A stretch of DNA of 5,650 bases from Bacteroidales bacterium. Its GTDB lineage: Bacteria; Bacteroidota; Bacteroidia; Bacteroidales; UBA932. This document shows positions 1 through 5,650 of the stretch, piece after piece. A model generated the notes under the pieces. That model did not search any database, had not been told where the DNA came from, and saw only the letters and a program-made list of their open reading frames with translations. The stretch's first letter is position 1. Every line of letters begins with the position of its first letter. The stretch covers positions 1-5,650 of the forward strand of contig JAAXVX010000103.1 in assembly GCA_013335275.1 (NCBI GenBank). The letters are read 5' to 3'. A program made the position numbers and the translations under genes.

Positions 1-28
1 GAAGTTTCGGTTAAGAAATGGGTTCTAC

Positions 29-301
29 CTATTTTGTAAGATTGCTGATACTAACAAAAAGAGCATCAACGCCTTTAAGCAAATCCTGATTGATAGCCTT
101 AAAGTGTTTTTTAACGTCGGCTTTGTCTACATTATTAATTCTTGAAAAGAGTTCGTTTCTCAGTTCAACAGCATTATTCATAATTTCGACAGCCTTATCA
201 GCTTTCTTGTCCTGATGGATATAGATAAATGCCCAACAGTCCGATATCACCTCACTAACAAGAAAATCGATATCTTTTTTAATAATTCTTATACTTGCCA
301 T
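29..301 (-). CDS. Small helical protein of unknown function
   Basis: This is a 90-residue protein that I cannot assign to a named function. It starts MASIRIIKKDIDFLV. It has no signal peptide, membrane segment or metal-binding motif, so it is probably cytoplasmic. The residue pattern suggests three amphipathic helices, at about 4-30, 34-56 and 60-89, separated by charged turns (HQDKK near 29-33 and NNVDKAD near 56-62). That would make a small helical bundle, possibly a dimer. There is one cysteine (residue 22). The style resembles small conserved Bacteroidota proteins that begin MASI/V..KKDI, but this is an impression from memory. It lies 40 bases downstream of the epimerase gene on the same strand. 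It may be read through from that operon, but a TAnnTTTG -7 element just before the start suggests its own promoter. The gene is real rather than a shadow: its coding frame has a good start, sits in a gap between genes, and has a plausible amphipathic composition. Confidence 0.8.
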   Translation of the reverse strand: MASIRIIKKDIDFLVSEVISDCWAFIYIHQDKKADKAVEIMNNAVELRNELFSRINNVDKADVKKHFKAINQDLLKGVDALFVSISNLTK

Positions 302-318
302 AATTTATTTATTTGCCG

Positions 319-326
319 CAAAGGTA
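319..326 (-). promoter_or_regulatory. Putative Bacteroidota -7 element for the small helical protein
   Basis: The minus strand reads TACCTTTG, an exact match to the Bacteroidota -7 consensus TAnnTTTG. It lies 17 bases upstream of the ATG at 301, so transcription would begin around 310-314 and leave a leader of about ten bases. I see no clear TTG/TTTG -33 element at the expected distance, which would fall at the end of the epimerase gene. The match is therefore only half of a promoter. Confidence 0.5.
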
Positions 327-341
327 GTAAAATATTTTAAT

Positions 342-1490
342 TTAGAGTTTTATTGCTCCAATACCCGGTTTGTCACTCAGTGTTACCTTTCCGTTAACAA
401 CTTGCATTCCTGAGAAAACATCATTTGAGATAAGGAGATTGCCATCAAGGTCTGCCCATTCCATTTCAGGAGCAAGTTGTGCAGCTGCAGAAATGGCACA
501 TGATGTTTCGGTCATACATCCAATCATAAGACGCATGTTAAATGCCTTTGCCAGAGAAACCATCTCTCTTGCCTCGCGCATTCCTGTACATTTCATAAGC
601 TTGATATTTATCCCGCTGTATGCCCCTTTAAGTTTGTAAATATCGGTAAGTCTCTGGCATGCCTCATCTGCAATAATAGGAAGAGGGCTGTTTTGAGTTA
701 CCCATGCTGTTTCGTCAAGAAGCAGTTTTGGCATTGGCTGTTCAATCATGTTTACATTCTTCTCGTTGAGCCAGTTAATCATATCCAGTGCATAATGCTT
801 GTCTTTCCATCCCTGGTTTGCATCAACACAAATAATTGTATCGGTTACCGAGCGGATCGTATTGACCATCATCTTGTCTGTCTTTTCGTCACGCCCCAGT
901 TTTACCTTAATTACCTTGTAAGGAGATGCCTCGCGGGTCTTTTCCTTTACAACCTCTTCGGTATCCAGTCCAACAGTGAACGATGTGTTTGGTGTTGTTG
1001 CAGGGTTGAAACCCCATATCTTCCACCATGGCTGACCCAAAATCTTACCTACAAGATCATGAAGCGCAATGTCAACTGCTGCCTTTGCTGCAGTATTGTT
1101 AATTGAAATGGCATCCACATATGAAAGGATGTCCTGAATTTCGAACGGAGAGCTGAATCTTGAAAGGTCAACCTTTCTCAGGAATTCGATAACAGAGGCC
1201 TGTGTCTCTCCGAGATACGGAGGCATGGCAGCCTCGCCATATCCTACATAGCCGTCCCATTCAATTTCTGTGAGTACAAGCTGTGTAGTTGTTCTTGATG
1301 AATTTGCAATGGTAAAGACGTGCTTCATTTGTGCATCATAAGGGCGGAATGTCAAAACCATTTTTTTGCTCCCGCTCTTAACTGTCTTTTCCCTGTTCTG
1401 AGAAAAAAGTTCAAACGGGTTAATTATTGCAGCGGCAGCTGTAATCAAACCTGCCGATTTCAGAAAATTTCTCCTGGAAGTTACTGTCAT
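342..1490 (-). CDS. Tat-exported dipeptide epimerase (L-Ala-D/L-Glu epimerase type, enolase superfamily)
   Basis: Enzymes of this family interconvert L-Ala-D-Glu and L-Ala-L-Glu, a step in reusing peptidoglycan stem peptides. The 382-residue protein has the complete enolase-superfamily active site. KVK at 195-197 supplies one catalytic lysine (K197), and K297 in NIKLMK is the opposite one. The Mg2+ ligands are D223 (DAN), E250 (EQP) and D275 (ADEA). DLD at 347-349 matches the DxD that holds the substrate amino group in Bacillus subtilis YkfB. The N-terminal capping domain spans about 45-145. The first 31 residues are a textbook twin-arginine signal: SRRNFLK at 5-11, a hydrophobic stretch, then LFSQN as a likely cleavage region. 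This implies folded export to the periplasm, whereas YkfB and E. coli YcjG are cytoplasmic. It follows the NlpC/P60 peptidase gene by 30 bases and probably acts on that enzyme's product. The specificity loop (about 57-70) does not align cleanly with YkfB, so another dipeptide substrate remains possible. Confidence 0.93.
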   Translation of the reverse strand: MTVTSRRNFLKSAGLITAAAAIINPFELFSQNREKTVKSGSKKMVLTFRPYDAQMKHVFTIANSSRTTTQLVLTEIEWDGYVGYGEAAMPPYLGETQASVIEFLRKVDLSRFSSPFEIQDILSYVDAISINNTAAKAAVDIALHDLVGKILGQPWWKIWGFNPATTPNTSFTVGLDTEEVVKEKTREASPYKVIKVKLGRDEKTDKMMVNTIRSVTDTIICVDANQGWKDKHYALDMINWLNEKNVNMIEQPMPKLLLDETAWVTQNSPLPIIADEACQRLTDIYKLKGAYSGINIKLMKCTGMREAREMVSLAKAFNMRLMIGCMTETSCAISAAAQLAPEMEWADLDGNLLISNDVFSGMQVVNGKVTLSDKPGIGAIKL

Positions 1491-1520
1491 AAGAGGTATT
1501 TTTAAAAATTTATTTTTGTA

Positions 1521-2726
1521 CTATTTGGCAAAATACCAAGGGTGATTTTTAATTGAAACAATGTCGCTGTCCATATCCACTTTAGTGAGAATTCTTCTTG
1601 CCCTCACAAGTCTTGTTGACCCGTCGTAGTAATTCCAGGCAGAAGGGATAAGGGAGTTGATTCTTACTGATGTTGCCGAATGAATGAATTCTCCGTCTTT
1701 GATATACATTCCAACATGGGAAATTCTCTCTTTTTTGTCGGCAGTAGCCTTAGAACCGAAGAATAGCAAGTCTCCTGTTTTAAGATTGTCAAATCCTTTG
1801 GAAATGTCTACATCTTCTCCGGTGAGAGCCTGCTGGGAAGCATCTCTTTCCAGAATGATTCCGTTGAGATAGAATGATGTCTTTGTAAATCCGGAGCAGT
1901 CCATTGCTTTTATTGAAGTGCCTCCCCACATGTATGGGAAACCAATAAATTGTTTTGCAGTTGCAACTATGTTTTCCGGAGTTGGGTTACGGCTGTTTAT
2001 CCACTCTTTAAAGTCTGTGGCATATTTCTTTAGCAAAAACGCCTCTCTGCCGTCCGGAAGAGCAACTTTATAGTATTTGCCCGATGAAGCAACATATTTA
2101 ACAATATTGCCCCAGACACCGTCCATCACTACCTGTGATTTTTCAGAGGCAGCTGAACGGAGAAGAGTATAATGAGTTGTTATAACAAGTTTTTTTGCAT
2201 CTCTCCAGCTGTTGAATTCCTGTTCTGTCATAGGTGCAATGCTGCCATTACTTACCCAGGCAATATATCCCTCAGGAGTAATTGCTCTTGTCCAGCCGCT
2301 TTTTTTCTCAAGAATCCTTACAGGAGTTCCGAGAACTGTCTGAGTTGCAGACTCTGCAGAATATGTAGGTGAATATCTGAAGTTTATTACAGACTGATTT
2401 GTTATTCCATAAGTTTTGCCTCCCAGTGCAGGGTCAGGAAGAAGAACCATACTGTCCAGTACGTTAAGACCTGCTTCGGTAAGTTTTGAAAGAAGTGCCT
2501 TTTTTGCGGCTGCTTCAGTAGTAGAACCTTTTAAAACAAGTGTGTCTCCTGTTGAAGAGATAAAAAGGCTTGGCTCAAATGTTTTTAAGCGACGGTCCGG
2601 AGCAAATTCTGCCTTTACAACGGCAGATATTTTTGCAAATTGTGCTTCAGTTTTCTCTTTGTCCGACTCTATCATAAAAGAGAGAGCAACAATTAACGAT
2701 GCTAAAACCAACAGATATCTTTTCAT
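1521..2726 (-). CDS. Exported NlpC/P60 peptidase with SH3b domains (YkfC-like gamma-D-glutamyl-L-diamino acid endopeptidase)
   Basis: The 401-residue protein probably cuts the gamma-D-Glu-diamino acid bond of peptidoglycan stem peptides and releases L-Ala-D-Glu. Residues 1-20 form a hydrophobic signal sequence without a lipobox cysteine. Residues about 28-97 form a BON-like alpha/beta unit. Two bacterial SH3 domains follow, at about 107-163 and 180-238. The NlpC/P60 catalytic domain covers about 250-376. The catalytic triad is visible: C277 in DCSGF, H337 in ISHVGMY and H349 in FIHS. The 12-residue spacing between the histidines equals that of YkfC as I recall it. D276 and S278 flank the cysteine. 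In YkfC the equivalent residues, with a tyrosine from the first SH3 domain (possibly Y118 or Y122 here), bind the free N-terminus of L-Ala; this would favour free muropeptides over intact wall. A C-terminal tail (381-401) ends in NHPWYFAK. The gene lies between the GHL10 hydrolase (26-base gap) and the epimerase (30-base gap), which supports an operon. The exact bond cleaved is inferred. Confidence 0.93.
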   Translation of the reverse strand: MKRYLLVLASLIVALSFMIESDKEKTEAQFAKISAVVKAEFAPDRRLKTFEPSLFISSTGDTLVLKGSTTEAAAKKALLSKLTEAGLNVLDSMVLLPDPALGGKTYGITNQSVINFRYSPTYSAESATQTVLGTPVRILEKKSGWTRAITPEGYIAWVSNGSIAPMTEQEFNSWRDAKKLVITTHYTLLRSAASEKSQVVMDGVWGNIVKYVASSGKYYKVALPDGREAFLLKKYATDFKEWINSRNPTPENIVATAKQFIGFPYMWGGTSIKAMDCSGFTKTSFYLNGIILERDASQQALTGEDVDISKGFDNLKTGDLLFFGSKATADKKERISHVGMYIKDGEFIHSATSVRINSLIPSAWNYYDGSTRLVRARRILTKVDMDSDIVSIKNHPWYFAK

Positions 2727-2752
2727 AATATTATTTAGTGTTTCTTAATTAG

Positions 2753-4294
2753 TTATTTGGTTACATTAAATTTTACCGCTTTGCTCTCATTATAGAGCCG
2801 GTCAAGAGCAGATACGTAAAAATCATAAGCCTGTGCCTGTGCTGCATCTGCAGAATATTTAGCTTCGCCTGTAAGTGCAAGGATTGACGACCCTTTTGAA
2901 AAGTCAGGGGTTTCTCCCTTTTTGAATTTATAAATGAGATAGTAATATGCTCTGTCTGAGTTGCATTTTTCCAAAGAGGCATTCCCTTTTGGCAAATCTT
3001 CCCCCGTCCATTTAAATAAAATATCTCCCCCCTTTATGCTCATTAACGCACCTTCGGGCGAAACCGGAGGATTCGTTTCAAAGCCGCGCATCTGAGGCAC
3101 GATTGAAGGGTTTGGATAGAGCTCTCTTAATATGGAGTTAATTCCAAGTTTATTGTCCTTCATGTTTTTCGCACTGAAGTAACAAGCTCCCTGATAGTTG
3201 TCCATTTCTCTAAGCATGAGAGCCTGTTTCTTTATTTCAAGAGGACTCCGCCAAGCTTCAATTTTTGAGTTTGCTTCGAGGCGATATGTGCCAAGCCCGC
3301 CGTATACAGGTGTTCCGGCAGAATAATCTCTCCACCATTTTGCCAATACTGTAAAATCGGCAGCAGGATAACCTATGTTGAAATAGAGCTGAGGCAAAAT
3401 ATAGTCCATCCAGCCGGCTTCCATCCATTTAAGAATATCCGCATGGAGGTGGTCATAATTTGTATATCCATAGCTTTTGGTATCTGAGCCCTTAGGATCA
3501 TCTCTCTTATTGCGCCAGACGGCATATGGGCTGATTCCAAACTTCATAAACGGCTTAACGGATTTTATTGTGTCACGTAACATTTTCACTACTAAATCCA
3601 CATTTTCCCTTCTCCATGCCATTTTATCCTCTTTCTTATAGCCACGCGGGTGTTTTGCGAAAGAAGACTCATCGGAAAAGTCGCTGTTAGGATAAAAATA
3701 GTCGTCGAAGTGAATTCCGTCCAAATCGTATCTTGTTACAAGGTCTTTAATAACTTTTGTGAGAAACTCCCTTGTTTCCGGATATGCAGGATCGAAGTAC
3801 AGCTTATTGCCATATTTAACGAAAATATCCGGTCTCTTACGATAAATATGATTTGGCGACATGTCTTTGATATTGTCTACATTCTGGCTCACTCTGTACG
3901 GGTTGAGCCATGCATGTAATTCCATTCCCCGTTTATGGGCCTCCTCAATCGCAAAAGCGAGAGGGTCATAAAGCGGCGAAGGACCCTTTTTCTGATCTCC
4001 TGTCAAATAAATTGACCATGGTTCATTTCCGGAAATGTAAAAAGCATCGGCAGCCGGTCTCACCTGTAACACTACTGCGTTAAAGTTCATGCTCTTGAAT
4101 AAATCGAGATAAGCAATCAATTCTTTTTGTTGCTCCATAGAAGAGAGGCCGGGCTTTGACGGCCAGTCAATATTATTGACGGTGGCAATCCACACAGCCC
4201 TCCATTCCTGTTTTCCATCATACGCAGCCTTAAGGTCAAAAGAGGCCGATAAAAAAAGGGAAACAGTTAACAATGCGGCAATTAGGTATTTCAT
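2753..4294 (-). CDS. Secreted GHL10-family glycoside hydrolase (DUF187/DigH-like) with C-terminal Fn3-like domain
   Basis: The 513-residue protein begins with a Sec signal peptide (hydrophobic core about 4-18, probable cleavage after LKA at 21-23). It has no lipobox, unlike the E. coli lipoprotein DigH (YddW). The catalytic TIM barrel spans about 28-395 and carries the family signatures in order: EWRAVWIATVNNIDWP (30-45), VVLQVRPAADAFY (74-86), HAWLNPYR (127-134), DGIHFDDYFYP (192-202), GISPYAVWRN (253-262) and DYILPQLYF (297-305). The acidic DD at 197-198 is a likely active-site element. E. coli DigH, of the same family, cleaves peptidoglycan glycans that have lost their stem peptides. Here the next two genes process muropeptides, so a peptidoglycan substrate fits well; another polysaccharide cannot be excluded. 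Residues about 405-513 look like a fibronectin-III fold (ILFKWTGEDL, YYYLIYKF, YDFYVSALDRLYNES). The start is fixed by the signal peptide. This is the promoter-proximal gene of the operon and is divergent from the YhcH-family gene. Confidence 0.94.
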   Translation of the reverse strand: MKYLIAALLTVSLFLSASFDLKAAYDGKQEWRAVWIATVNNIDWPSKPGLSSMEQQKELIAYLDLFKSMNFNAVVLQVRPAADAFYISGNEPWSIYLTGDQKKGPSPLYDPLAFAIEEAHKRGMELHAWLNPYRVSQNVDNIKDMSPNHIYRKRPDIFVKYGNKLYFDPAYPETREFLTKVIKDLVTRYDLDGIHFDDYFYPNSDFSDESSFAKHPRGYKKEDKMAWRRENVDLVVKMLRDTIKSVKPFMKFGISPYAVWRNKRDDPKGSDTKSYGYTNYDHLHADILKWMEAGWMDYILPQLYFNIGYPAADFTVLAKWWRDYSAGTPVYGGLGTYRLEANSKIEAWRSPLEIKKQALMLREMDNYQGACYFSAKNMKDNKLGINSILRELYPNPSIVPQMRGFETNPPVSPEGALMSIKGGDILFKWTGEDLPKGNASLEKCNSDRAYYYLIYKFKKGETPDFSKGSSILALTGEAKYSADAAQAQAYDFYVSALDRLYNESKAVKFNVTK

Positions 4295-4331
4295 ATTTAT
4301 AAGGAACGGAATTAGGGGTTAGTTAATACTA

Positions 4332-4339
4332 CAAAGATA
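4332..4339 (-). promoter_or_regulatory. Putative Bacteroidota -7 element for the peptidoglycan operon
   Basis: The minus strand reads TATCTTTG, matching TAnnTTTG. It lies 37 bases upstream of the GHL10 start at 4294, so transcription would begin near 4325 with a leader of about 30 bases. No convincing -33 TTG is visible at the usual distance. Nothing resembling a promoter was seen in the short gaps between the three following genes, so this would drive all of them. Confidence 0.5.
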
Positions 4340-4340
4340 T

Positions 4341-4348
4341 TATATTTG
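4341..4348 (+). promoter_or_regulatory. Putative Bacteroidota -7 element for the YhcH-family gene
   Basis: The plus strand reads TATATTTG, matching TAnnTTTG, 18 bases before the ATG at 4367. Transcription would begin about 4353-4356, leaving a leader of only about a dozen bases without a Shine-Dalgarno. It is one base away from the oppositely oriented element for the GHL10 operon. No clear -33 element is present. Confidence 0.5.
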
Positions 4349-4366
4349 CGTTAAAATTTACAGATT

Positions 4367-4813
4367 ATGATTGTTGATTCTTTGAGAGGTTTTGAGCGTT
4401 ATTTAAATATTCATCCCCGTTTTGAGAAAGCCTATACATACATACTGAAAACCGACCTAAACAGTCTTGAGCCGGGAGAATATCCTGTGGTTGGAAAGGA
4501 TATATACTGCAAAATATGGGAAGGAGAGGGAAGAGGCATGGAAATACCTAAACTTGAGGTACATGATTCGTATATCGACATCCATATTGTACTTAAAGGT
4601 ACTGAAACAATAGGGATTCGCGACAGGAGCCGGTGCATGGGCGACAACGTTCCGTACGACGAAACCAGTGATATTGCCTTTCTGGAAGAGAGCCCCGAAA
4701 ATTTTATCAGTCTGGGAGAGGACAACCTTGCAGTTATTTTCCCTCATGACGCACATGCTCCTCTTATTGGAGAAGGATTTATCAAGAAAGCGATTATTAA
4801 GGTAAAAATGTAA
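4367..4813 (+). CDS. YhcH/YjgK/YiaL-family cupin protein (DUF386), possible sugar anomerase
   Basis: The 148-residue protein is a full-length member of the YhcH/YjgK/YiaL family, small cytoplasmic beta-barrel (cupin-like) proteins. The start MIVDSL and the length of about 150 are typical. The core motif LEVHDSYIDIHIVLKG lies at 63-78, with E64, H66, D71 and H73 as likely metal or substrate ligands. FPHDAHAP at 126-132 adds H127 and H130, and the C-terminal strand FIKKAIIKVK at 138-147 is also characteristic. E. coli YhcH (NanQ) is reported to be an N-acetylneuraminate anomerase. Other members sit in various sugar-catabolism operons, so mutarotation of some acidic or amino sugar is a reasonable expectation, but the substrate is unknown here. 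No sialic acid genes are in view. It is divergent from the peptidoglycan operon and 21 bases upstream of a radical SAM gene, with which it is probably cotranscribed. Confidence 0.93.
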   Translation: MIVDSLRGFERYLNIHPRFEKAYTYILKTDLNSLEPGEYPVVGKDIYCKIWEGEGRGMEIPKLEVHDSYIDIHIVLKGTETIGIRDRSRCMGDNVPYDETSDIAFLEESPENFISLGEDNLAVIFPHDAHAPLIGEGFIKKAIIKVKM

Positions 4814-4834
4814 TTCGTGCCGGAAAAACACTTA

Positions 4835-5650
4835 ATGAAGTTTAACAACAACAGAAGATACAACTCCTTTGTAGGATACTTCAAAGAGAAGTATGGCAGC
4901 CGCCTTCAGAAAATCGTAATAGATGCCGGATTCACATGTCCAAACCGTGACGGAACTGCGGGACTGGGCGGCTGTACATATTGCGACAACGAAGCGTTCC
5001 ACCCTTCATACAGCACTCCCGACAAGACTATTTTGCTGCAAATTGAAGAAGGCATAAAATTTCACAAAAACCGATACAGGAAAGCATCGCAATATCTGGC
5101 CTATTTTCAGCCTTTCTCAAACACTTATGCACCTATAGCCGAACTTAGGGAAAAGTATGCACAGGCACTCTCCCACCCGCTTATAGCAGGTATAGTTATA
5201 GGAACCAGGCCGGACTGTGTTGATGCAGAGAAACTCGACTGGCTCGCTGAGCTTTCAAAAGAGAAAATTGTAATAATCGAATACGGAATAGAATCGGTTT
5301 ATGACAAGACTTTGCTTAGGATAAACCGCGGACACAACTACGGGAAGGCAAGGGAGATAATTGAATCCACCGCTGCAAGAGGAATAGACCAGGGGGCCCA
5401 CTTTATATTTGGTCTTCCGGGCGAAACCAGGGAAGAGATGATGGCTATGGCCGGTTATATAAATAGTCTGCCGGTAAATTCCGTAAAATTTCATCAGCTG
5501 CAAATAGTAAAGGGAACTCAAATGGAGAAGGAATTCAGTGAAAAACCGGAAGATTTCGTTCAATTTGAGATGAACGAATATATCGACTTTTTCATAGATT
5601 TTCTTGAACTGCTCCGGCCCGGCCTCTATATAGAAAGGTTTGCAGGAGAG
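4835..5650 (+). CDS. Radical SAM protein, TIGR01212 (YhcC/YtqA) family, 3' end cut off by the window
   Basis: The frame is open from ATG 4835 to the last base, giving 272 residues without a stop. The family is usually a little over 300 residues, so some 30-50 are missing beyond the window. The cluster-binding cysteines are C35, C47 and C50, in CPNRDGT...GGCTYC, a long CX11CX2C spacing characteristic of this family rather than the usual CX3CX2C. Further family motifs are YLAYFQPFSNTYAP (87-100), GIVIGTRPDC (119-128), EYGIES (149-154), RINRGH (162-167), HFIFGLPGE (189-197) and VKFHQLQIVKGTQM (217-230). The protein should bind a [4Fe-4S] cluster and S-adenosylmethionine in the cytoplasm. B. subtilis YtqA has been linked to tRNA wobble-uridine modification (MnmL); whether this protein does the same is inference. 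An in-frame GTG at 4817 would add six residues. I prefer the ATG because MKFNNNRRYNSF resembles the usual start of the family. It probably shares a transcript with the upstream YhcH-family gene. Confidence 0.95.
   Translation, partial: MKFNNNRRYNSFVGYFKEKYGSRLQKIVIDAGFTCPNRDGTAGLGGCTYCDNEAFHPSYSTPDKTILLQIEEGIKFHKNRYRKASQYLAYFQPFSNTYAPIAELREKYAQALSHPLIAGIVIGTRPDCVDAEKLDWLAELSKEKIVIIEYGIESVYDKTLLRINRGHNYGKAREIIESTAARGIDQGAHFIFGLPGETREEMMAMAGYINSLPVNSVKFHQLQIVKGTQMEKEFSEKPEDFVQFEMNEYIDFFIDFLELLRPGLYIERFAGE

Noticed and set aside
1..39. Open plus-strand frame encoding EVSVKKWVLPIL then a stop at 37-39, possibly the end of a convergent gene overlapping the small protein gene.
   Set aside because: Only twelve codons are visible, and another plus frame also offers a plausible end at 14. 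Nothing decides between them or shows that either is coding.
693..1106. Plus-strand open frame of 137 codons antisense to the epimerase gene.
   Set aside because: It lies wholly inside a gene with an intact active site; its translation is rich in Cys, His and Tyr with no family resemblance, as expected of a shadow frame.
1491..1520. AT-rich gap with T and A runs between the peptidase and epimerase genes, considered as a terminator or promoter.
   Set aside because: There is no GC-rich stem before the T run and no TAnnTTTG octamer in the minus direction, so it looks like a plain intra-operon spacer.
2667..2726. Possible lipoprotein signal on the NlpC/P60 protein.
   Set aside because: There is no cysteine after the hydrophobic core (ends SFMIESDKEK), so it is a Sec signal or an N-terminal anchor rather than a lipoprotein.
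2416..2748. Plus-strand open frame of 110 codons antisense to the start of the NlpC/P60 gene.
   Set aside because: It is a shadow of the signal peptide and BON-like region; its composition is random-looking and there is no promoter or family motif.
2727..2752. Gap between the GHL10 and peptidase genes, considered as a promoter or regulatory site.
   Set aside because: Twenty-six AT-rich bases with no -7 octamer, no hairpin and no Shine-Dalgarno; best read as an operon spacer.
4432..4831. Two minus-strand open frames opposite the YhcH-family gene.
   Set aside because: The plus-strand product matches a known family over its full length, so both antisense frames are shadows.
5255..5563. Minus-strand open frame of 102 codons within the radical SAM gene.
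   Set aside because: The plus strand encodes all the TIGR01212 motifs through this stretch; the antisense frame has no recognisable features.

Overview
The window looks like chromosomal DNA from a member of the Bacteroidota. Genes are tightly packed with AT-rich gaps. No start codon has a clear Shine-Dalgarno sequence. Two of the three intergenic stretches that could hold a promoter contain octamers of the form TAnnTTTG, the -7 element of Bacteroidota promoters (three octamers in all). The protein families (YkfC-like NlpC/P60 with SH3 domains, exported dipeptide epimerase, GHL10 hydrolase) also fit this phylum. Species cannot be told from the sequence. I see no mobile element, CRISPR array, rRNA or tRNA.

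Left and centre (29-4294, all minus strand; read from right to left). Transcription from about 4330 runs through three genes with gaps of only 26 and 30 bases. The first encodes a secreted GHL10 (family-10-like) glycoside hydrolase with a C-terminal fibronectin-III-like domain. The second encodes an exported NlpC/P60 cysteine peptidase with two SH3b domains, resembling Bacillus YkfC. The third encodes an enolase-superfamily dipeptide epimerase resembling L-Ala-D/L-Glu epimerase YkfB, but with a twin-arginine signal peptide. These fit successive steps of peptidoglycan breakdown: cutting the glycan, releasing L-Ala-gamma-D-Glu from the stem peptide, and epimerising that dipeptide to L-Ala-L-Glu. 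All three carry export signals, so the work would be done in the periplasm. A 90-residue helical protein of unknown function follows after 40 bases and seems to have its own promoter.

Right (4367-5650, plus strand). Divergent from that operon is a YhcH/YjgK/YiaL-family cupin protein (a family that includes a sialic acid anomerase). It is followed 21 bases later by a radical SAM protein of the TIGR01212/YhcC/YtqA type, which is cut off by the window end. The 72-base divergent intergenic region holds two back-to-back -7 elements, one per direction and one base apart, forming an imperfect palindrome.

The gene families are all known. The most interesting points are the fully exported muropeptide pathway, the Tat-targeted epimerase, a BON-like domain at the front of the peptidase, and the compact divergent promoter.
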